Shown in pieces: positions 1 to 11,922 of a stretch of DNA of 64,000 nt. Where the stretch lies: positions 62,739,119-62,803,118 of the forward strand of contig CM043952.1 of NCBI GenBank assembly GCA_014529385.2, in the 5' to 3' direction. The stretch comes from Adiantum capillus-veneris (taxonomy: Eukaryota; Streptophyta; Polypodiopsida; Polypodiales; Pteridaceae). The notes below the pieces were generated by a model that did no database searches, had not been told where the DNA came from, and worked only from the letters and a program-made list of their open reading frames with translations. How positions within the stretch are numbered: the first letter of the stretch is position 1; every line of letters starts with the position of its first letter. Position numbers and translations under genes: made by a program.

Positions 1-916
1 CATCCGAAGATTTATTCTCCTCATGCCATGATGCTAGGGCGGCCATGGACTTACATTCGAAGAAATGCTTGATGCGAGGAAGCAGAGGAAAATGTTGCAA
101 AACCTTTTGTGGAATGTTTGTCCCTTGGAGATCTACTCGATATCTTTCGGAATCACATTTCGGACACTTCTCCATGTCTATGTATTCCCCTCTGAAAAGA
201 ATGCAGTCATTAGGACAAGCGTGGATAGAATTGTAATCCATCCCCAAGTTTCGTAAAATCTTTCTTGCTTCATCTCGGGAATCTGGCATCACATTGTCAG
301 CTGGTAGTATGTGCTCTTTAAGCAATCTACACAACATAAAAATACGATACAGTCGTGTAAAAATCTATCAGATCATTGTACATTTAGAGTTTTATTAAAG
401 TAAACTAATTGTAATAGATCACCTGAAACCTGCATGTTGAGAAAACCAGGAGTGCTTTCAATCTAGACATACGTGCTCCATTATACAATGGCGTATCGGC
501 TTCACTTTTCATATCATCATAGATAAGCCTTTCTGAATCCATGATCGTCTCGATCATTTCATCAATCTCGGGCTCAAACATTGCCTCATTGGGATGTGCT
601 CTGCATGATCATCCCCCGAGTTGTCAGAGGCTACATCTTGTGGCCTCACATATGCTGCTTGACCAAAGCGCCTGCGAACACGTCTATTGGGTTGCAAGAT
701 TGCTGCTTGTTGGCCAGCGTCAGAGTCCGACGAGTTATAATTGGCAACAACTCGATCTATAATAGATGGATCGAACTCGCCAAATTCACGAACGTGCTGC
801 AAAGAAACACGTCTTGTCCGTCGCACAGCATGCTTGCATTGATTACAAGGACATAAGACCCTCGTTGAGAGATAGGTGTTTCGGTTGGACGGTCCCACAT
901 CCTCGTCACTACTCAT
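1..916 (-). pseudogene. TNP2-like CACTA transposase, N-terminal part, with intron and frameshift
   Basis: TNP2-type proteins are the transposases of plant CACTA elements. The ATG at 916 opens a segment with the cysteine motif CPCNQCKH, typical of the transposase-associated N-terminal domain. Near 590 the frame must change by one base to continue into a segment ending with LYNGARMSRLKALLVF. A 102-bp intron at 429-328 (GT...AG; exon ends TGCAG, next exon begins ATTGC) joins in phase to the TNP2 domain, which shows LLKEHILPADN, CPNDCILFRGEY, CPKCDSERY and the run KVLQHFPLLPRIKHFF, down to the window edge. The rest of the protein is outside the window. The frameshift suggests an inactive copy. 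The family call is firm; the intron is inferred from signals and phase only. Confidence 0.85.
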
Positions 917-981
917 AATGAGGATAAAAATCTTATAACCTGGACAACAAATTTAATATTCTATTGACATTCTTCGTCTTA

Positions 982-1036
982 TCTCTCTCTCTCTCTCTCT
1001 CTCTCTCATCTCCTCTCTCTCCTCTCTCTCTCTCTT
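982..1036. repeat. (CT)n microsatellite
   Basis: A nearly pure CT run followed by imperfect CTCCTCT units lies just upstream of the transposase start. Confidence 0.95.
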
Positions 1037-1299
1037 TACCTCACATTCTCTAGTCATGTCCAATCCCCGCACACCTCGGTCCAGAGGTGCACGGAGATCA
1101 GAACCATCGGGTTATAATCTCGTCTTTATTGGTCAATACCTATATTTGTGGGTACAAGAAATCTGCAGACCCACGTCTACATGATACTGCATGTAGTGGA
1201 CAAAACCCCTTTGACTCTTCTCTAGCTGTAGCACTTCACAGCATCTTAACATCTTTTCATAGTAGATCTTTTCACTGTTTGTCTAACTCTAAACCCTAA

Positions 1300-2205
1300 C
1301 CGTAAGTAATTCTTGCGTGGACTCGATCTAACATAAATAAGCGTAAATCTAAATAAACGTAAATCTAACTAAAAATAAACCTTAATCTAATTTAACGTAA
1401 GTCTACATCTAACCTAATCTTTAACGTCTTTGGATAGTTTCCTACGACGTTAAAACTCTCTTCTTCTTGTGTGTGTGTGTGTGTGTGTGTGGTAAACCTA
1501 AATAAACCTAAGTCTAATCTAATATAACATAAATCTAAATCTAACGTAAATTGTTATATTAAAAACAAAGAACTAAACTAACAGGGATTATAAGAACTTA
1601 AATTGATTTAACACATAATTTTTCACATAACTCGGCAAGAGTTGGCATTCTCATCACTAAAGATATGAGAGTTAACTTCCGGCGATAACGCTGCCTCATC
1701 TCCATCCACATCTGACGACAGCAATTGGCCCTTTAGACCGTTCTTGCTCTTGTTACTAACTTTGAAGTTGCTGTTGAATGACTAGAGGTTGTCTAGATGG
1801 TCATTGTGTCGGGGATGTAGTGACTCTTGCGGCCCTGAAGATCCACCTTCTTCCCTATCTTCTGAAGACATTTCACCAGTACTTTTGGATCGACAGAGCC
1901 CACCATGAGTGAAGGCAGCAATACCCTATATTCCATTGAGGGCTTTCTTCACCCGCTTCATGCAAGCATCGCAGTCTATGGAGACCTAAATCTAATCTAA
2001 TATAATGTAAATCTAAATCTAGCGTAAATAAACGTAAATCTAATTAAAAATAACCTAAATCTAATCTAATTTAACTTAAATAAACCTAAATCTAATTTAA
2101 CGTAAGTCTACATCTAACCTAATCTTTAACGTCTTTTAGGATAGTTTCCTACGACGTTATAACTCTCTTCTTCTTGTGTGTGTGCGTGTGTGTGGATGTG
2201 TGTGC
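1300..2205. repeat. Direct duplication in the CACTA 5' region
   Basis: A block rich in TAAATCTAA and ending with TTTCCTACGACGTTA, CTCTCTTCTTCTTG and a GT run occurs at about 1330-1495 and again at about 1990-2200. A third, shorter copy of the TTTCCTACGACGTTAAA motif lies near 2345. The AACGTC...GACGTT pairs make short inverted repeats. Between the copies (about 1500-1980) I see no gene. Subterminal regulatory repeats of the CACTA element are the likely explanation. Confidence 0.6.
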
Positions 2206-2387
2206 CAATAAAAGAGATAAATGGTATAACCTTTCTATCACCCATGCCAAGTATGATAGATTGGTTATGCCATTTCCCTCTTGAATAATAGGTTTTGAGT
2301 TCAACTCTTCGTCGGCTAGATCTTTAGGTCTTTTAATTTTAATTAGTTTCCTACGACGTTAAATTAGTTTCTCTCTCTTTCTCTTTC

Positions 2388-2600
2388 AATGTGTGTGCGT
2401 TTTTTTGGATCGTATGCATGTTTTCTCTCTCTTTTCCTCTCTCAATGTGTGCGTTTTTTGTTTATGCATGTTCTCTCTCTCTTTTCCTCTCTCTCAATGC
2501 GTGCGTTTTTTGTTTATGCATGCTCTCTCTCTCTTTCCTCTCTCAATGTGTGTGTGCATTCTTTGTTTATGTATGTGTGTGTGCGTTTTTGTTTATGTTT

Positions 2601-2636
<36 letters not shown>

Positions 2637-2654
2637 AACACTATTGTGTGTGTA

Positions 2655-2689
<35 letters not shown>

Positions 2690-2767
2690 AAGAGGGGAAG
2701 GGAACATGAGAGTGAGGAGAGGGAAGGAGCATACCTGGCTCTCCTTCCTCTCCTCGTGTGTGTGTGT

Positions 2768-2799
<32 letters not shown>

Positions 2800-2845
2800 G
2801 AGAAGAAAAAGGTGAGGAGAAGAGAGAGAGAGAGGAGGGAGAGAG
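2388..2845. repeat. 58-bp minisatellite and CT/GT/GA microsatellites
   Basis: Three imperfect units of about 58 bp (TTTTTTGTTTATGCATG followed by a CT run and CTCAATGTGTGCG) lead into a pure CT tract at 2604-2633 and then GT and GA tracts. The open frames across this stretch are low-complexity artefacts and are not annotated. Confidence 0.85.
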
Positions 2846-2865
2846 CATTACCTGTTCCTTGCTTG

Positions 2866-3030
2866 ATGGCGCCGAAAAACTCAGATCTGAAATCTGAGTT
2901 TTTGAACGCGCTCTGTAATTTTTTTAGCCCAGTCGGCGTCGCTATGAGCGTCTCAAATTTCTTTGAAATTTGCGACGCTCATAACGACGCCGGGAATTTT
3001 TTTTTTTGAGCGTCGCTAATATTAATCGGG
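2866..3030. repeat. Inverted repeats, probable CACTA subterminal region
   Basis: AAAAACTCAGAT and its complement ATCTGAGTTTTT form a hairpin with a 5-base loop at 2874-2902. It is followed by CGTCGCTATGAGCGTC, CGACGCTCATAACGACGCC and GAGCGTCGCTAA, which pair with one another. CACTA transposases bind short subterminal repeats of this style. The role is inferred. Confidence 0.5.
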
Positions 3031-3059
3031 GCGGAGGCCCCCGAGATTTTTTTTTTGCC

Positions 3060-3628
3060 GGAATATTCCTTTTCGCCAAATATTATGGCCGGACGGCGGC
3101 CAGAAAGTGGTCGGAAAACAACCGGTCGTTGGCCAGTTGGCGTGGCCTGTGGTCGAAAGTCAAAGGCCGGTGGCTGGTGGCCGAATTCAAAAGCGAACTT
3201 GTCTTCTCAAGGGTGGCCACACATGGGCGGATTGAGGGTCCGATTTGGACTTATTCGCACAAGGGCGGCTACACATGGCTGTCTCTCATAAGAGAGGACA
3301 GCCCTTTTGGGCTATAAAAGAGGCCATTTCTACACACATTTCATAGTGTGAAGTTGATGCAACAAGGTGAGTGTGAGGTGGTGAGAGTGAAGCAAGGCGG
3401 GAGCTCTATCAAGGGTTTAATCCCTTTGTAAACAACTTCTTCTTTTGAAGTGCTAAAGCAATTGAGTGGCTGCTTTCCCATGGACGTAGCCCACATTGGG
3501 TGAACCACGTATATCGTGTGTACTCTCTCTCTCTCCCTCTACTCTATAATCTCTTGTGTGTGAAATCTATCCCTCTCCATTAAGTAATCTACTAAAAAAT
3601 CTATTTAGCTACGTCTTATTTCCTAACA
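3060..3628 (+). mobile_element. Ty1/copia-type LTR, solo or truncated
   Basis: The segment carries a TATA box (TATAAAAG at 3313-3320), a transcript-start-like region, and the stretch GGACGTAGCCCACATTGGG followed by GAACCACGTATATCGTGTG, which closely resembles the conserved U5 part of many plant copia LTRs. It ends in CCTAACA at 3628. It is followed directly by the truncated first unit of the LTR array, not by a primer-binding site, so it is a solo or broken LTR. The left end is not defined. Confidence 0.6.
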
Positions 3629-6600
3629 CAGCAAGCACGTGGAAGCAAGCATAGGGTGTCAACCTACACTCGACCGACTCCTAACTAATTCCTACGGAGG
3701 TCTTTACCCAATGTCTAAGTCATAGCCTTCAAGAGTGCATAAGAGGAAACTTACTACAACACTTTCTAGAGCGGAACACCCATCAAACAATCTCGAAACC
3801 CCACAGAACTTGAAGGAGGCCCTACTAACACCAATAGGTCGCTCTCCCTAAGGTCTATGAACCAAAACCCCAACCCAAAACACCTGGTGCAAAATCACGT
3901 AGGATGTCTGGCCGAAATTTTGAGGTCTTCGTTTTCGAAATCTAAAGTGCCTAATGTGTAGCTCTACTCAATGAACGCGTGGATATGTTGCAATGCAAAA
4001 TCGGACAACGTATGCTCACCAAATCACTAGATGAAGCTCATAGAAGGAGCTCGCAAAACTGGACCATACGCGCGCAATGTAGGTATCGGCGCGTAGCTCT
4101 CGTTGGGGGCAACATGTTGCACTTCTCCGCACTCGATTCCGACCACCGGTGCACACGTAGCATCAAGATGAAGCTCACGCTCTCTCTCTCGTACACAGTA
4201 CGCTCACTCACACACTTAAAACTTTTTTTTAAAATGACAAAAGGTGTTTCATTAAGGTCAAAAACTGGTATAAATACCTTACAATTCTCAAACCCTAAAG
4301 TTCCAAATCAACCATTTACTCAATCTAACTATCAAAACTGGGATACAATCAGGAAACTTCTGTAAGCCTCAATATTTACAAGGTGAAATGTCGAGTTTTC
4401 TCAATAAATGAATAATTACAAAAAATGATAATCTTTTGAGAAGTCAGTTTTCGTAGGGTGTGTCCACGGTGTGTCCACCTTCTAACACTCCCCCCCTCCT
4501 TGCTCATGTCGTCCCCGACATGGCTGTTGAGCTGCTTCTTCAATGTTGGACGGATTCGCCGTGACGGACGTCAGCACAGTGAGAACTCACCTAACAAGAT
4601 TTTTCAGCTAAGGACGAAGCTCGAGCCGCAGACGCGTGGAAGCAAGCATAAGGTGTCAACCTACACTCGACTGACTCCTAACTAATTCCTACAGAGGTCT
4701 CTACCCGATGTGTAAGTCACAGCCTTCAAGAGTGCATAAGAGGAAACTTCCTACAATACTTTCTAGAGCCGAACACCCATCAAACAATCGAAACACCACA
4801 GAACTTGAAGGAGACCATACTAACACCAATAGGTCGCTCTCCCTAAGGTCTATAACCAAAACCCCAACCCAAAACACCTGGTGCAAAATCACGTAGGATG
4901 TCTGGCCGAAATTTGCAGGTCTTCGTTTCTGAAATCTAAAGTGCCTAATGTGTAGCTCTACTCAATGTGAACGCGTGGATATGCTGCAATGCAAAATCGT
5001 ACAACGTATGCTCACCAAATCACGAGATGAAGCTCGTAGAAGGAGCTCGCAAAACCAAACCGTACGCGCGCAATGTAGGTATCGGCGCGTAGCTCTCGTC
5101 AGGGGCAACACGCTGCACTTCTCCGCACTCAATTCGAACCACCGGTGCACACGTAGTGTCAAGATGAAGCTCACACTCTCTCTCGTACACAGTACGCTCA
5201 CTCACACACTTAAAACTTTTTTTTAAATGACAAAAGGTCTTTCATTAAGGTCAAAAACTGGTATAAATACCTTACAATTCTCAAACCCTAAAGTTCCAAA
5301 TCAACCATTTACTCAATCTAGCTATCAAAACTGGGATACAATCTGGAAACTTCTGTAAGCATCAATATTTACAAGGTGAAATGTCGAGTTTTCTCAATAA
5401 ATGAATAATTACAAAAAATAATAATCTGTTGAGAAGTCAGTTTCCGTAGCATGTGTCTAGCTTCTAACACTCCCCTCCTCCTTGCTCATGTCGTCCCCGA
5501 CATGGCTGTTCAGCTGCTTCTTCAATGTTGGATGGATTCGCTGTGACGGACGTCAGCATAGCGAGAACTCACCTAACAAGATTTGTCAGCTAAGGACGAA
5601 GCTCGACCCGCAGGCGCGTGGAAGCAAGCATAAGGTGTCAACCTACACTAGACCGACTCCTAACTAATTCCTACAGAGGTTTCTACCCAATGTCTAAGTC
5701 ACAGCCTTCAAGAGTGCATAAGAGGAAACTTCCTACAACACTTTCTAGAGCCGAACACCCATCAAACAATCTCGAAACACCACAGAACTTGAAGGAGACC
5801 CTACTAACACCAATAGGTCGCTCTCCCTAAGGTCTTTGAACCAAAACCCCAACCCAAAACACCTGGTGCAAAATCACATAGGATGTCTGGCCGAAATTTG
5901 TAGGTCTTCGTTTTCGAAATCTAAAGTGCCTAATGTGAAGCTCTACTCAATGTGAACGCGTGCATATGCTGCAATGCAAAATCGGACAACGTATGCTGAC
6001 CAAATCACCAGATGAAGCTCGTAGAAGAAACTCGCAAAACCGGACCGTATGCGCACAATGTAAATGTCGGCGCGTAGCTCTTGTCGGGGGCGACATGCTG
6101 CACTTCTTCGCACTCGATTCCGACCACCGGTGCACACGTAGTGTCAAGATGAAGCTCACACTCTCTCTCATACACAGTACGCTCACTCACACACTTAAAA
6201 CTTTTTTTTAAATGACAAAAGGTCTTTCATTAAGGTCAAAAACTGGTATAAATACCTTACAATTCTCAAACCCTAAAGTTCCAAATCAACCATCTACTCA
6301 ATCTAACTATCAAAACAGGGATACAATCTGAAAACTTCTGTAAGCCCCAATATTTACAAGGTGAAATGTCGAGTTTTTTCAATAAAAAAATAATTACAAA
6401 AAATGATAATCTGCCGCGAAGTCAGTTTTCGTAGGGTGTGTCCAGGGTGTGTTCAGCTTCTAACACTCCCTCCCACCTTGCTCATGTCATCCCCGACATG
6501 GCTGTTGAGCTGCTTCTTCAATGTTGGACGGATACACCGAGACGGACATCAGCACATCGAGAACTCACCTAACAAGATTTGTCAGCTAAGGACGAAGCTC

Positions 6601-8435
6601 GACCCGCAGGCGCGTGGAAGCAAGCATAAGGTGTCAACCTACACTCGACCGACTCCTAACTAATTCCTACAGAGGTCTCTACCCAATGTCTAAGTCACAG
6701 CCTTCAAGAGTGCATAAGAGGAAACTTCCTACAACACTTTCTAGAGCCGAACACCCATCAAACAATCTCGAAACACCACAGAACTTGAAGGAGACCCTAC
6801 TAACACCAATAGGTCGCTCTCCCTAAGGTCTATGAACCAAAACCCCAACCCAAAACACCTGGTGCAAAATCACATAGGATGTCTGGCCAAAATTTGTAGG
6901 TCTTCGTTTCCGAAATCTAAAGTGCCTAATGTGTAGCTCTACTCAATGTGAACGCGTGGATATGCTGCAATGCAAAATCGGACAATGTATGCTCACCAAA
7001 TCACTAGATGAAGCTCGTAGAAGGAGCTCCCAAAACTGGACCATACGCGCGCAATGTAGGTATCGGCGCGTAGCTCTCGTTGGAGGCAACATGTTACACT
7101 TCTCCGCACTCGATTCCGACCACCAGTGCACACGTAGCGTCAAGATGAAGCTCACGCTCTCTCTCGTACACAGTACGCTCACTCACAGACTTAAAACTTT
7201 TTTTTAAATGACAAAAGGTCTTTCATTAAGGTCAAAAACTGGTATAAATACCTTACAATTCTCAAACCCTAAAGTTCCAAATCAACCATCTACTCAATCT
7301 AACTATCAAAACAGGGATACAATCTAAAAACTTCTGTAAGCCCCAATATTTACAAGGTGAAATGTCGAGTTTTTTCAATAAAAAAATAATTACAAAAAAT
7401 GATAATCTGCCGCGAAGTCAGTTTTCGTAGGGTGTGTTTAGCTTCTAACACTCCCCCCCTCCTTGCTCATGTCGTCCCCGACATGGCTGTTCAGCTGCTT
7501 TTTCAATGTTGGACGGATACACCGCGACGGACGTCAGCACAGCGAGAACTCACCTAACAAGATTTATCAGCTAAGGATGAAGCTCTACCGGCAGGCGCAT
7601 GGAAGCAAGCATAAGGTGTCAACCTACACTCGACCGACTCCTAACTAATTCCTACAGAGGTCTCTACCCAATGTCTAAGTCACAGCCTTCAAGAGTGCAT
7701 AAGAGGAAACTTCCTACAACACTTTCTAGAGCCGAACACCCATCAAACGATCTCGAAACATCACAGAACTTGAAGGAGACCCTACTAACACCAATAGGTC
7801 GCTCTCCCTAAGGTCTATGAGCCAAAACCCCAACCCAAAACACCTGGTGCAAAATCATATAGGATGTCTGTCCGAAATTTGAAGGTCTTCATTTCCAAAA
7901 TCTAAAGTGCCTAATGTGTAGCTCTACTCAATGTGAACGCGTGGATATGCTGCAATGCAAAATCGGACAACGTATGCTCACCAAATCACCAGATGAAGCT
8001 CGTAGAAGGAGCTCGCAAAATCGGACCATACGCACGCAATGTAGGTATCTGCGCATAGCTCTCGTCAGGGGCAACACGCTACACTTCTCTGCACTCGATT
8101 CCGACCACCGGTGCACATGTAGCGTCAAGATGAAGCTCACACTCTCTCTCGTACACAGTACGCTCACTCACAGACTTAAAACTTTTTTTTAAATGACAAA
8201 AGGTCTTTCATTAAGGTCAAAAACTGGTATAAATACCTTACAATTCTCAAACCCTAAAGTTCCAAATCAACCATCTACTCAATCTAACTATCAAAACTGG
8301 AATACAATCTGGAAACTTCTGTAAGCCCTAATATTTACAAGGTGAAATGTCAAGTTTTCTCAATAAATGAATAATTACAAAAATTGATAATCTGTCGAAA
8401 AGTCAATTTCCGTAGGGTGTGTCCAGCTTCTAACA
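3629..8435 (-). repeat. Tandem array of five Ty3/gypsy LTRs with 56-bp spacers
   Basis: Five head-to-tail LTR copies occupy 3629-4487 (5' truncated), 4544-5469, 5526-6465, 6522-7450 and 7507-8435. The full units are 926-940 bp, start TGTTGGA and end CTTCTAACA. Every gap between them (4488-4543, 5470-5525, 6466-6521, 7451-7506) is exactly 56 bp and carries the same sequence: a C-rich tract (polypurine on the minus strand) and a CATGTC...GACATG hairpin. That spacer matches the first 54-56 bases of element A at 8436. The LTR body aligns at moderate similarity with the LTRs of element B, for example around CGAGAACTCA and GACCCGCAGGCGC. The array therefore looks like one internally deleted element amplified in tandem. 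The short ORFs repeated in each unit are by-products. Confidence 0.85.
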
Positions 8436-8490
8436 CTCCCCCTCCTTGCTCATGTCGTCCCTGATGTGGCTATTGAGCTGCTTCTTCATC
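8436..8490 (-). other. Polypurine tract and hairpin next to the LTR of element A
   Basis: On the minus strand AGGAGGGGGAG abuts the LTR start TGTTAGAAG, the expected place for plus-strand priming. Next to it, CATGTCGTCCCTGATGTGG is a degenerate form of the CATGTC/GACATG hairpin seen in the array spacers and in element B. Confidence 0.7.
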
Positions 8491-11400
8491 TTATGATTTC
8501 GCGCATCTTGAGCAGCGACTCATATCTTGCATGTAAATCTAGCAGTGTTGGGCCGAATATATCAGTGTTTATGGTGAAGAAGCCGGTGTAGAACGCTTCT
8601 TCAAAGGCCTGGAGGTGATAGGATGGCAGAAACATTATCCTTTGATACAATGCATGTATCACCTCCTTGGAAGGCTGACCAGACAGATCATATGCACATC
8701 TGTAAGTATCTTGAAAGAAGAAGATACTATCTGTCACCTGGCCCACTTTGAACGTCTCAAAAACTGCCAAAAGGAGGATTTTGCAGATCTTCCTCATCAT
8801 TATGCAAGAAAGGTCAGGCGAGCCAGTGAACAATTTGATGGCACCCGTTAGGGTTTTTACCATGTATTGAACACTTATTCTCTCGCCTGCCTTCAAGTCT
8901 TGCAGCTTCGGATAGTTCATCCAAGTGGGTTGGCTTCTTTGTAGTATCTCCTAGGCCTTCCACGTCTGTATCCTTGGTAGACTGCAGAAGCTTAGATTAT
9001 CTCTGATGAGTTTGGGTGCCTCTACCAGATGGATTAGGTACTGTGGGTACTTAGTCAGCCATGCTTTTCTCCACCTGGGCTGGGAGTCGACTATTAACAT
9101 GGCCCCTTCATGCTGGGAGATATCTGTTGTGTAGAGTGGCACTGTTGGCTCTTCTCTAATCCTCTTGTTGATAGTGGCGGCTTCATATTTTAGCAAAGGA
9201 TATGGGAGAGAGGGTTGTAGCCATTCGTGCCAGAGGTTGATGGCATCGATCTTCTGAATGGTAATGGATTTAAAAACCCTCTGATCCCATTCCAAGGCTT
9301 CCTTGGCCGTTTCTCTTATTTTTGCCTCTATGGCCTTGCGCAGCTTCTCTTCCTCTTCTTGCATCAGATCTTGTGGCTCTTGAGAGGGTCCTACTAGGAT
9401 TTCCTCTTGCATGGGTGTGTCCACAGGATCTGCCACGTTCTCTAGGTCTATGCCTTCCATGGTTGTCGGCCCTGTGCCTACTTGCTCTTCTGCTTGCTGT
9501 CCTCTCAGCTCTTCTATCTGCTTTAGGAGCATCTGTTTCTCCGCTTTGGCTTCTTCTCCCATGTTCACGAGGAGGTCATTCAATTCGGCGTTTACCTTTT
9601 CCACCTCCTCGAGCTTTCTCTTGATAATTTATAGCTCATCTTGCATTGCTTTTTTCTCTTCTTCTATGCGTGTTTGCATAACCACGGACCCTTCCGCCAT
9701 CATTAACCTTTGTTTTTTCTCTAAAGTTAACTCTTTCTGAAGCTCTTTCATCTGTTCTTCATAGATCTGGCTTTCTGTAGTGGTGTGAGTCGAGCTAGTA
9801 ACTCTGACTCTGGCAGGAGATGCCCGTAGCCGCTGGATGGTTTGATCTTTAATTATAAGCTGGTCCTTGAGCTCAAGGACCTCATCCTGGCTAGCCTCCT
9901 GGTCTATTTCTGCCTTTTCCTTGGCATTTCTCATGGCCTCTACTTCCTTGGACTCCTCAGCAAGTTGTAGGGTTATGTTATCCCTTTCCCTCTCTGCATC
10001 TGTCAATGACTTGCTGAGTTGTTTATACTCCTCTTCGGCTCCTTGCAGTCTTTGGGCTGCTGCCTGATTTTTTCTTTCCATTTCTTGGCATCTTTGCAAT
10101 GCCCTTGCCAGACTGGCTTGCAACTCTGCTTCTCTCTCTATCTGCCTTTGGCTTTGCTTTTGTAAAGTGTCAACTTTCAGCTTTATCTACACTTCATTGG
10201 CTTTGAGAGTTGCCTTTTCACTTTTTGAGGCCATTGGCTGGGCTCTTATCTCGGTTAGCTTTGTCATCACCACATCCCAATCATTGGTGGGCGGGTGCAG
10301 GTCCACTGTATCAGTGGCCATCTCCTTTAGCTCTACTAACCGTATGCTGTGCATTTGCTCTTTGTTCCCCGTTCTTGCCAAGCTGAATGCGACTGTGGCA
10401 GCCTCTTCTTTTGTGTATCCGGCCGCTAGCAAGTCTAGAAATGTGTTGTATGACTCATTTGGCTCTGGTTTCCCACTTTTAGGCTTAGTCTTTTCCTTTG
10501 GTTCCTGCTCCTGGCTTTGCTCTTGCTTGGCCTCTTCTTGTTCTTCTGGTTTGTCTTGCTCCTCTTTGTCTTCTTGTGGGGGGCTACGAGGAAGTGGTGA
10601 AGGCAGTGGGCTGGACTCAGGGCTGGCCGGTGGAGTTATCGGCTTTTTCTTGAAATATCTGTCCGCCTTGGTCTTCCTTTCTCTCTCTTGGCCCTCCTGC
10701 TCTTCTAGAAGTTTTTGTCGGACTTGCTCCACTTCCTCTTCTGTAAAGGGCACATGTGGGATATTCTCTGTTGTGGCATCAAGAATCTCAAAATTCTTAA
10801 TGTAATCATCAAATCTGTCTTTGTGCACCCTTTGGGATGATCCCAACATTGCTTCTAGAGACGACTTCCATAGCTCGTCTAAATCTCCTTTGAGGGCTCT
10901 TTCTGCCCTGAAGCTTTCCATCAGCCGCTCTAGTCGTGCAGCTTTCTATGATTTCATTTCTTTTGCTAGCACTTGGGCAGATTCTTTCTTTCCTTTCTTC
11001 TGCTCTAGTTGCTCCTCTTGCACGGTTTCTAACCGGCGTTTCAAACGGGTTGCCACCCTTGGTGCTTTTGGTTACTCATCTTCTTTATCTTCTTTGAGCC
11101 TCAGCCAGTCAGTTTGTGATGGAGGGTCGGGCCATCTTCCCTTGGCGTGCAATGCCCTATAAATCACCTTCGTGATTAGCTCACCCGGCACGATGTATGT
11201 GGGATTCTTGTTGCCCATCTTCACCAAATTATCATGTACATAAGCTGCATAATTGATGATCTTCGGCTTGCTTTTCTGCATTGCCCAGGTGAATGTTGTG
11301 GCAATTGCTGCAGGCGGCATCCTGTACTTTTGTGGCCACTTTGTACACATATGGAAATATTGATTGTACAGCTAGCTCTTGATTGCCACTTTGGGGTTGG

Positions 11401-11922
11401 CAATATCTTCAAAGGTATAGTTGGCTTTCTTTTCATTGTACACCTTTACTTCGTCTCTTCTTTTGGTTACACTATCCCCCTTGTTGGAGAGGTCTAGTGC
11501 AGCTGCCACTACTCTTTCTGTGATTAGAATCTCAGTGCCTGGCTTGCCCAACAGATCTGTTACTCTAGCCACTCCATCTTCTTCTATTGTTGTCACAAAT
11601 TCCCAGACTCTTTTTATATCAATACCTGTTGGAACCGCTTCAAAGTAATTGTGGAGATCAATCTTCTCCAAATACTCTGCCATCTTGCTTCTGACGAACT
11701 CATTGAGTTCTCACGGTAACATTGGTAGCTCTATCACATTTCCGTCGGTGTCTTTGAACACGTCTTGGTAAATCTTTAGATCATTGGACTCAGAAGTTCT
11801 TCTTGGATCCATGTGCTTGTTGGCTTTAGAGTTCCTTCTCGTATGACGAAGGGCTCTACCTCTTCTAGGTAATCTTTTATGGTCATTCTTTTCTTCTTTG
11901 CCAGTGACTTTGCAGCTGCCAT
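8486..11922 (-). pseudogene. Additional ORF of element A (coiled-coil protein), broken by stops
   Basis: Open segments 11683-11372, 11350-11072, 10921-10187, 10123-9629, 9604-8951 and 8920-8486 all lie in one frame, interrupted by single stop codons; a frameshift near 11790 separates the first codons (ATG at 11922). The unbroken protein would be about 1,100 residues. In order it has a short basic N-terminus, a globular domain (KIDLHNYFEAVPTGIDIKR, then CTKWPQKYRMPPAAIATTF), a charged Pro/Glu/Lys-rich linker, long coiled coils, and a conserved C-terminal domain ending in FLPSYHLQAFEEAFYTGFF. All parts align with the ORF at 17183-20447. The early globular domain resembles the putative plant transposon protein domain found downstream of pol in plant gypsy elements; that link is from memory. 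Function is unknown. Confidence 0.75.

Larger units (their letters stand above)
1..3060 (-). mobile_element. CACTA (En/Spm) DNA transposon, 5' part, cut by the window edge
   Basis: The left 3 kb reads as the beginning of a CACTA transposon on the minus strand. The transposase coding region lies at 1-916 and continues beyond the left edge. Upstream of it are about 2.1 kb of noncoding sequence with repeated CGACGTTA/TAACGTC-type motifs, a local duplication, CT/GT microsatellites and, at 2870-3030, short inverted repeats built on GAGCGTCGC/GCGACGCTC, as expected of CACTA subterminal regions. No CACTA...TAGTG terminus could be placed, so the right boundary is approximate. Element class is secure from the transposase; the limits are inferred. 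Confidence 0.7.

Noticed and set aside
2389-2897. Several overlapping ORFs of 60-140 codons on both strands
   Set aside because: They are translations of CT, GT and GA microsatellites.
3979-8192. Recurring 60-92 codon ORFs, same in each unit
   Set aside because: They follow the 985-bp LTR repeat and have no conserved protein features beyond DNA repeat identity.
9322-11648. Plus-strand ORFs rich in Ser, Leu and Phe
   Set aside because: They are antisense shadows of the additional ORF of element A.
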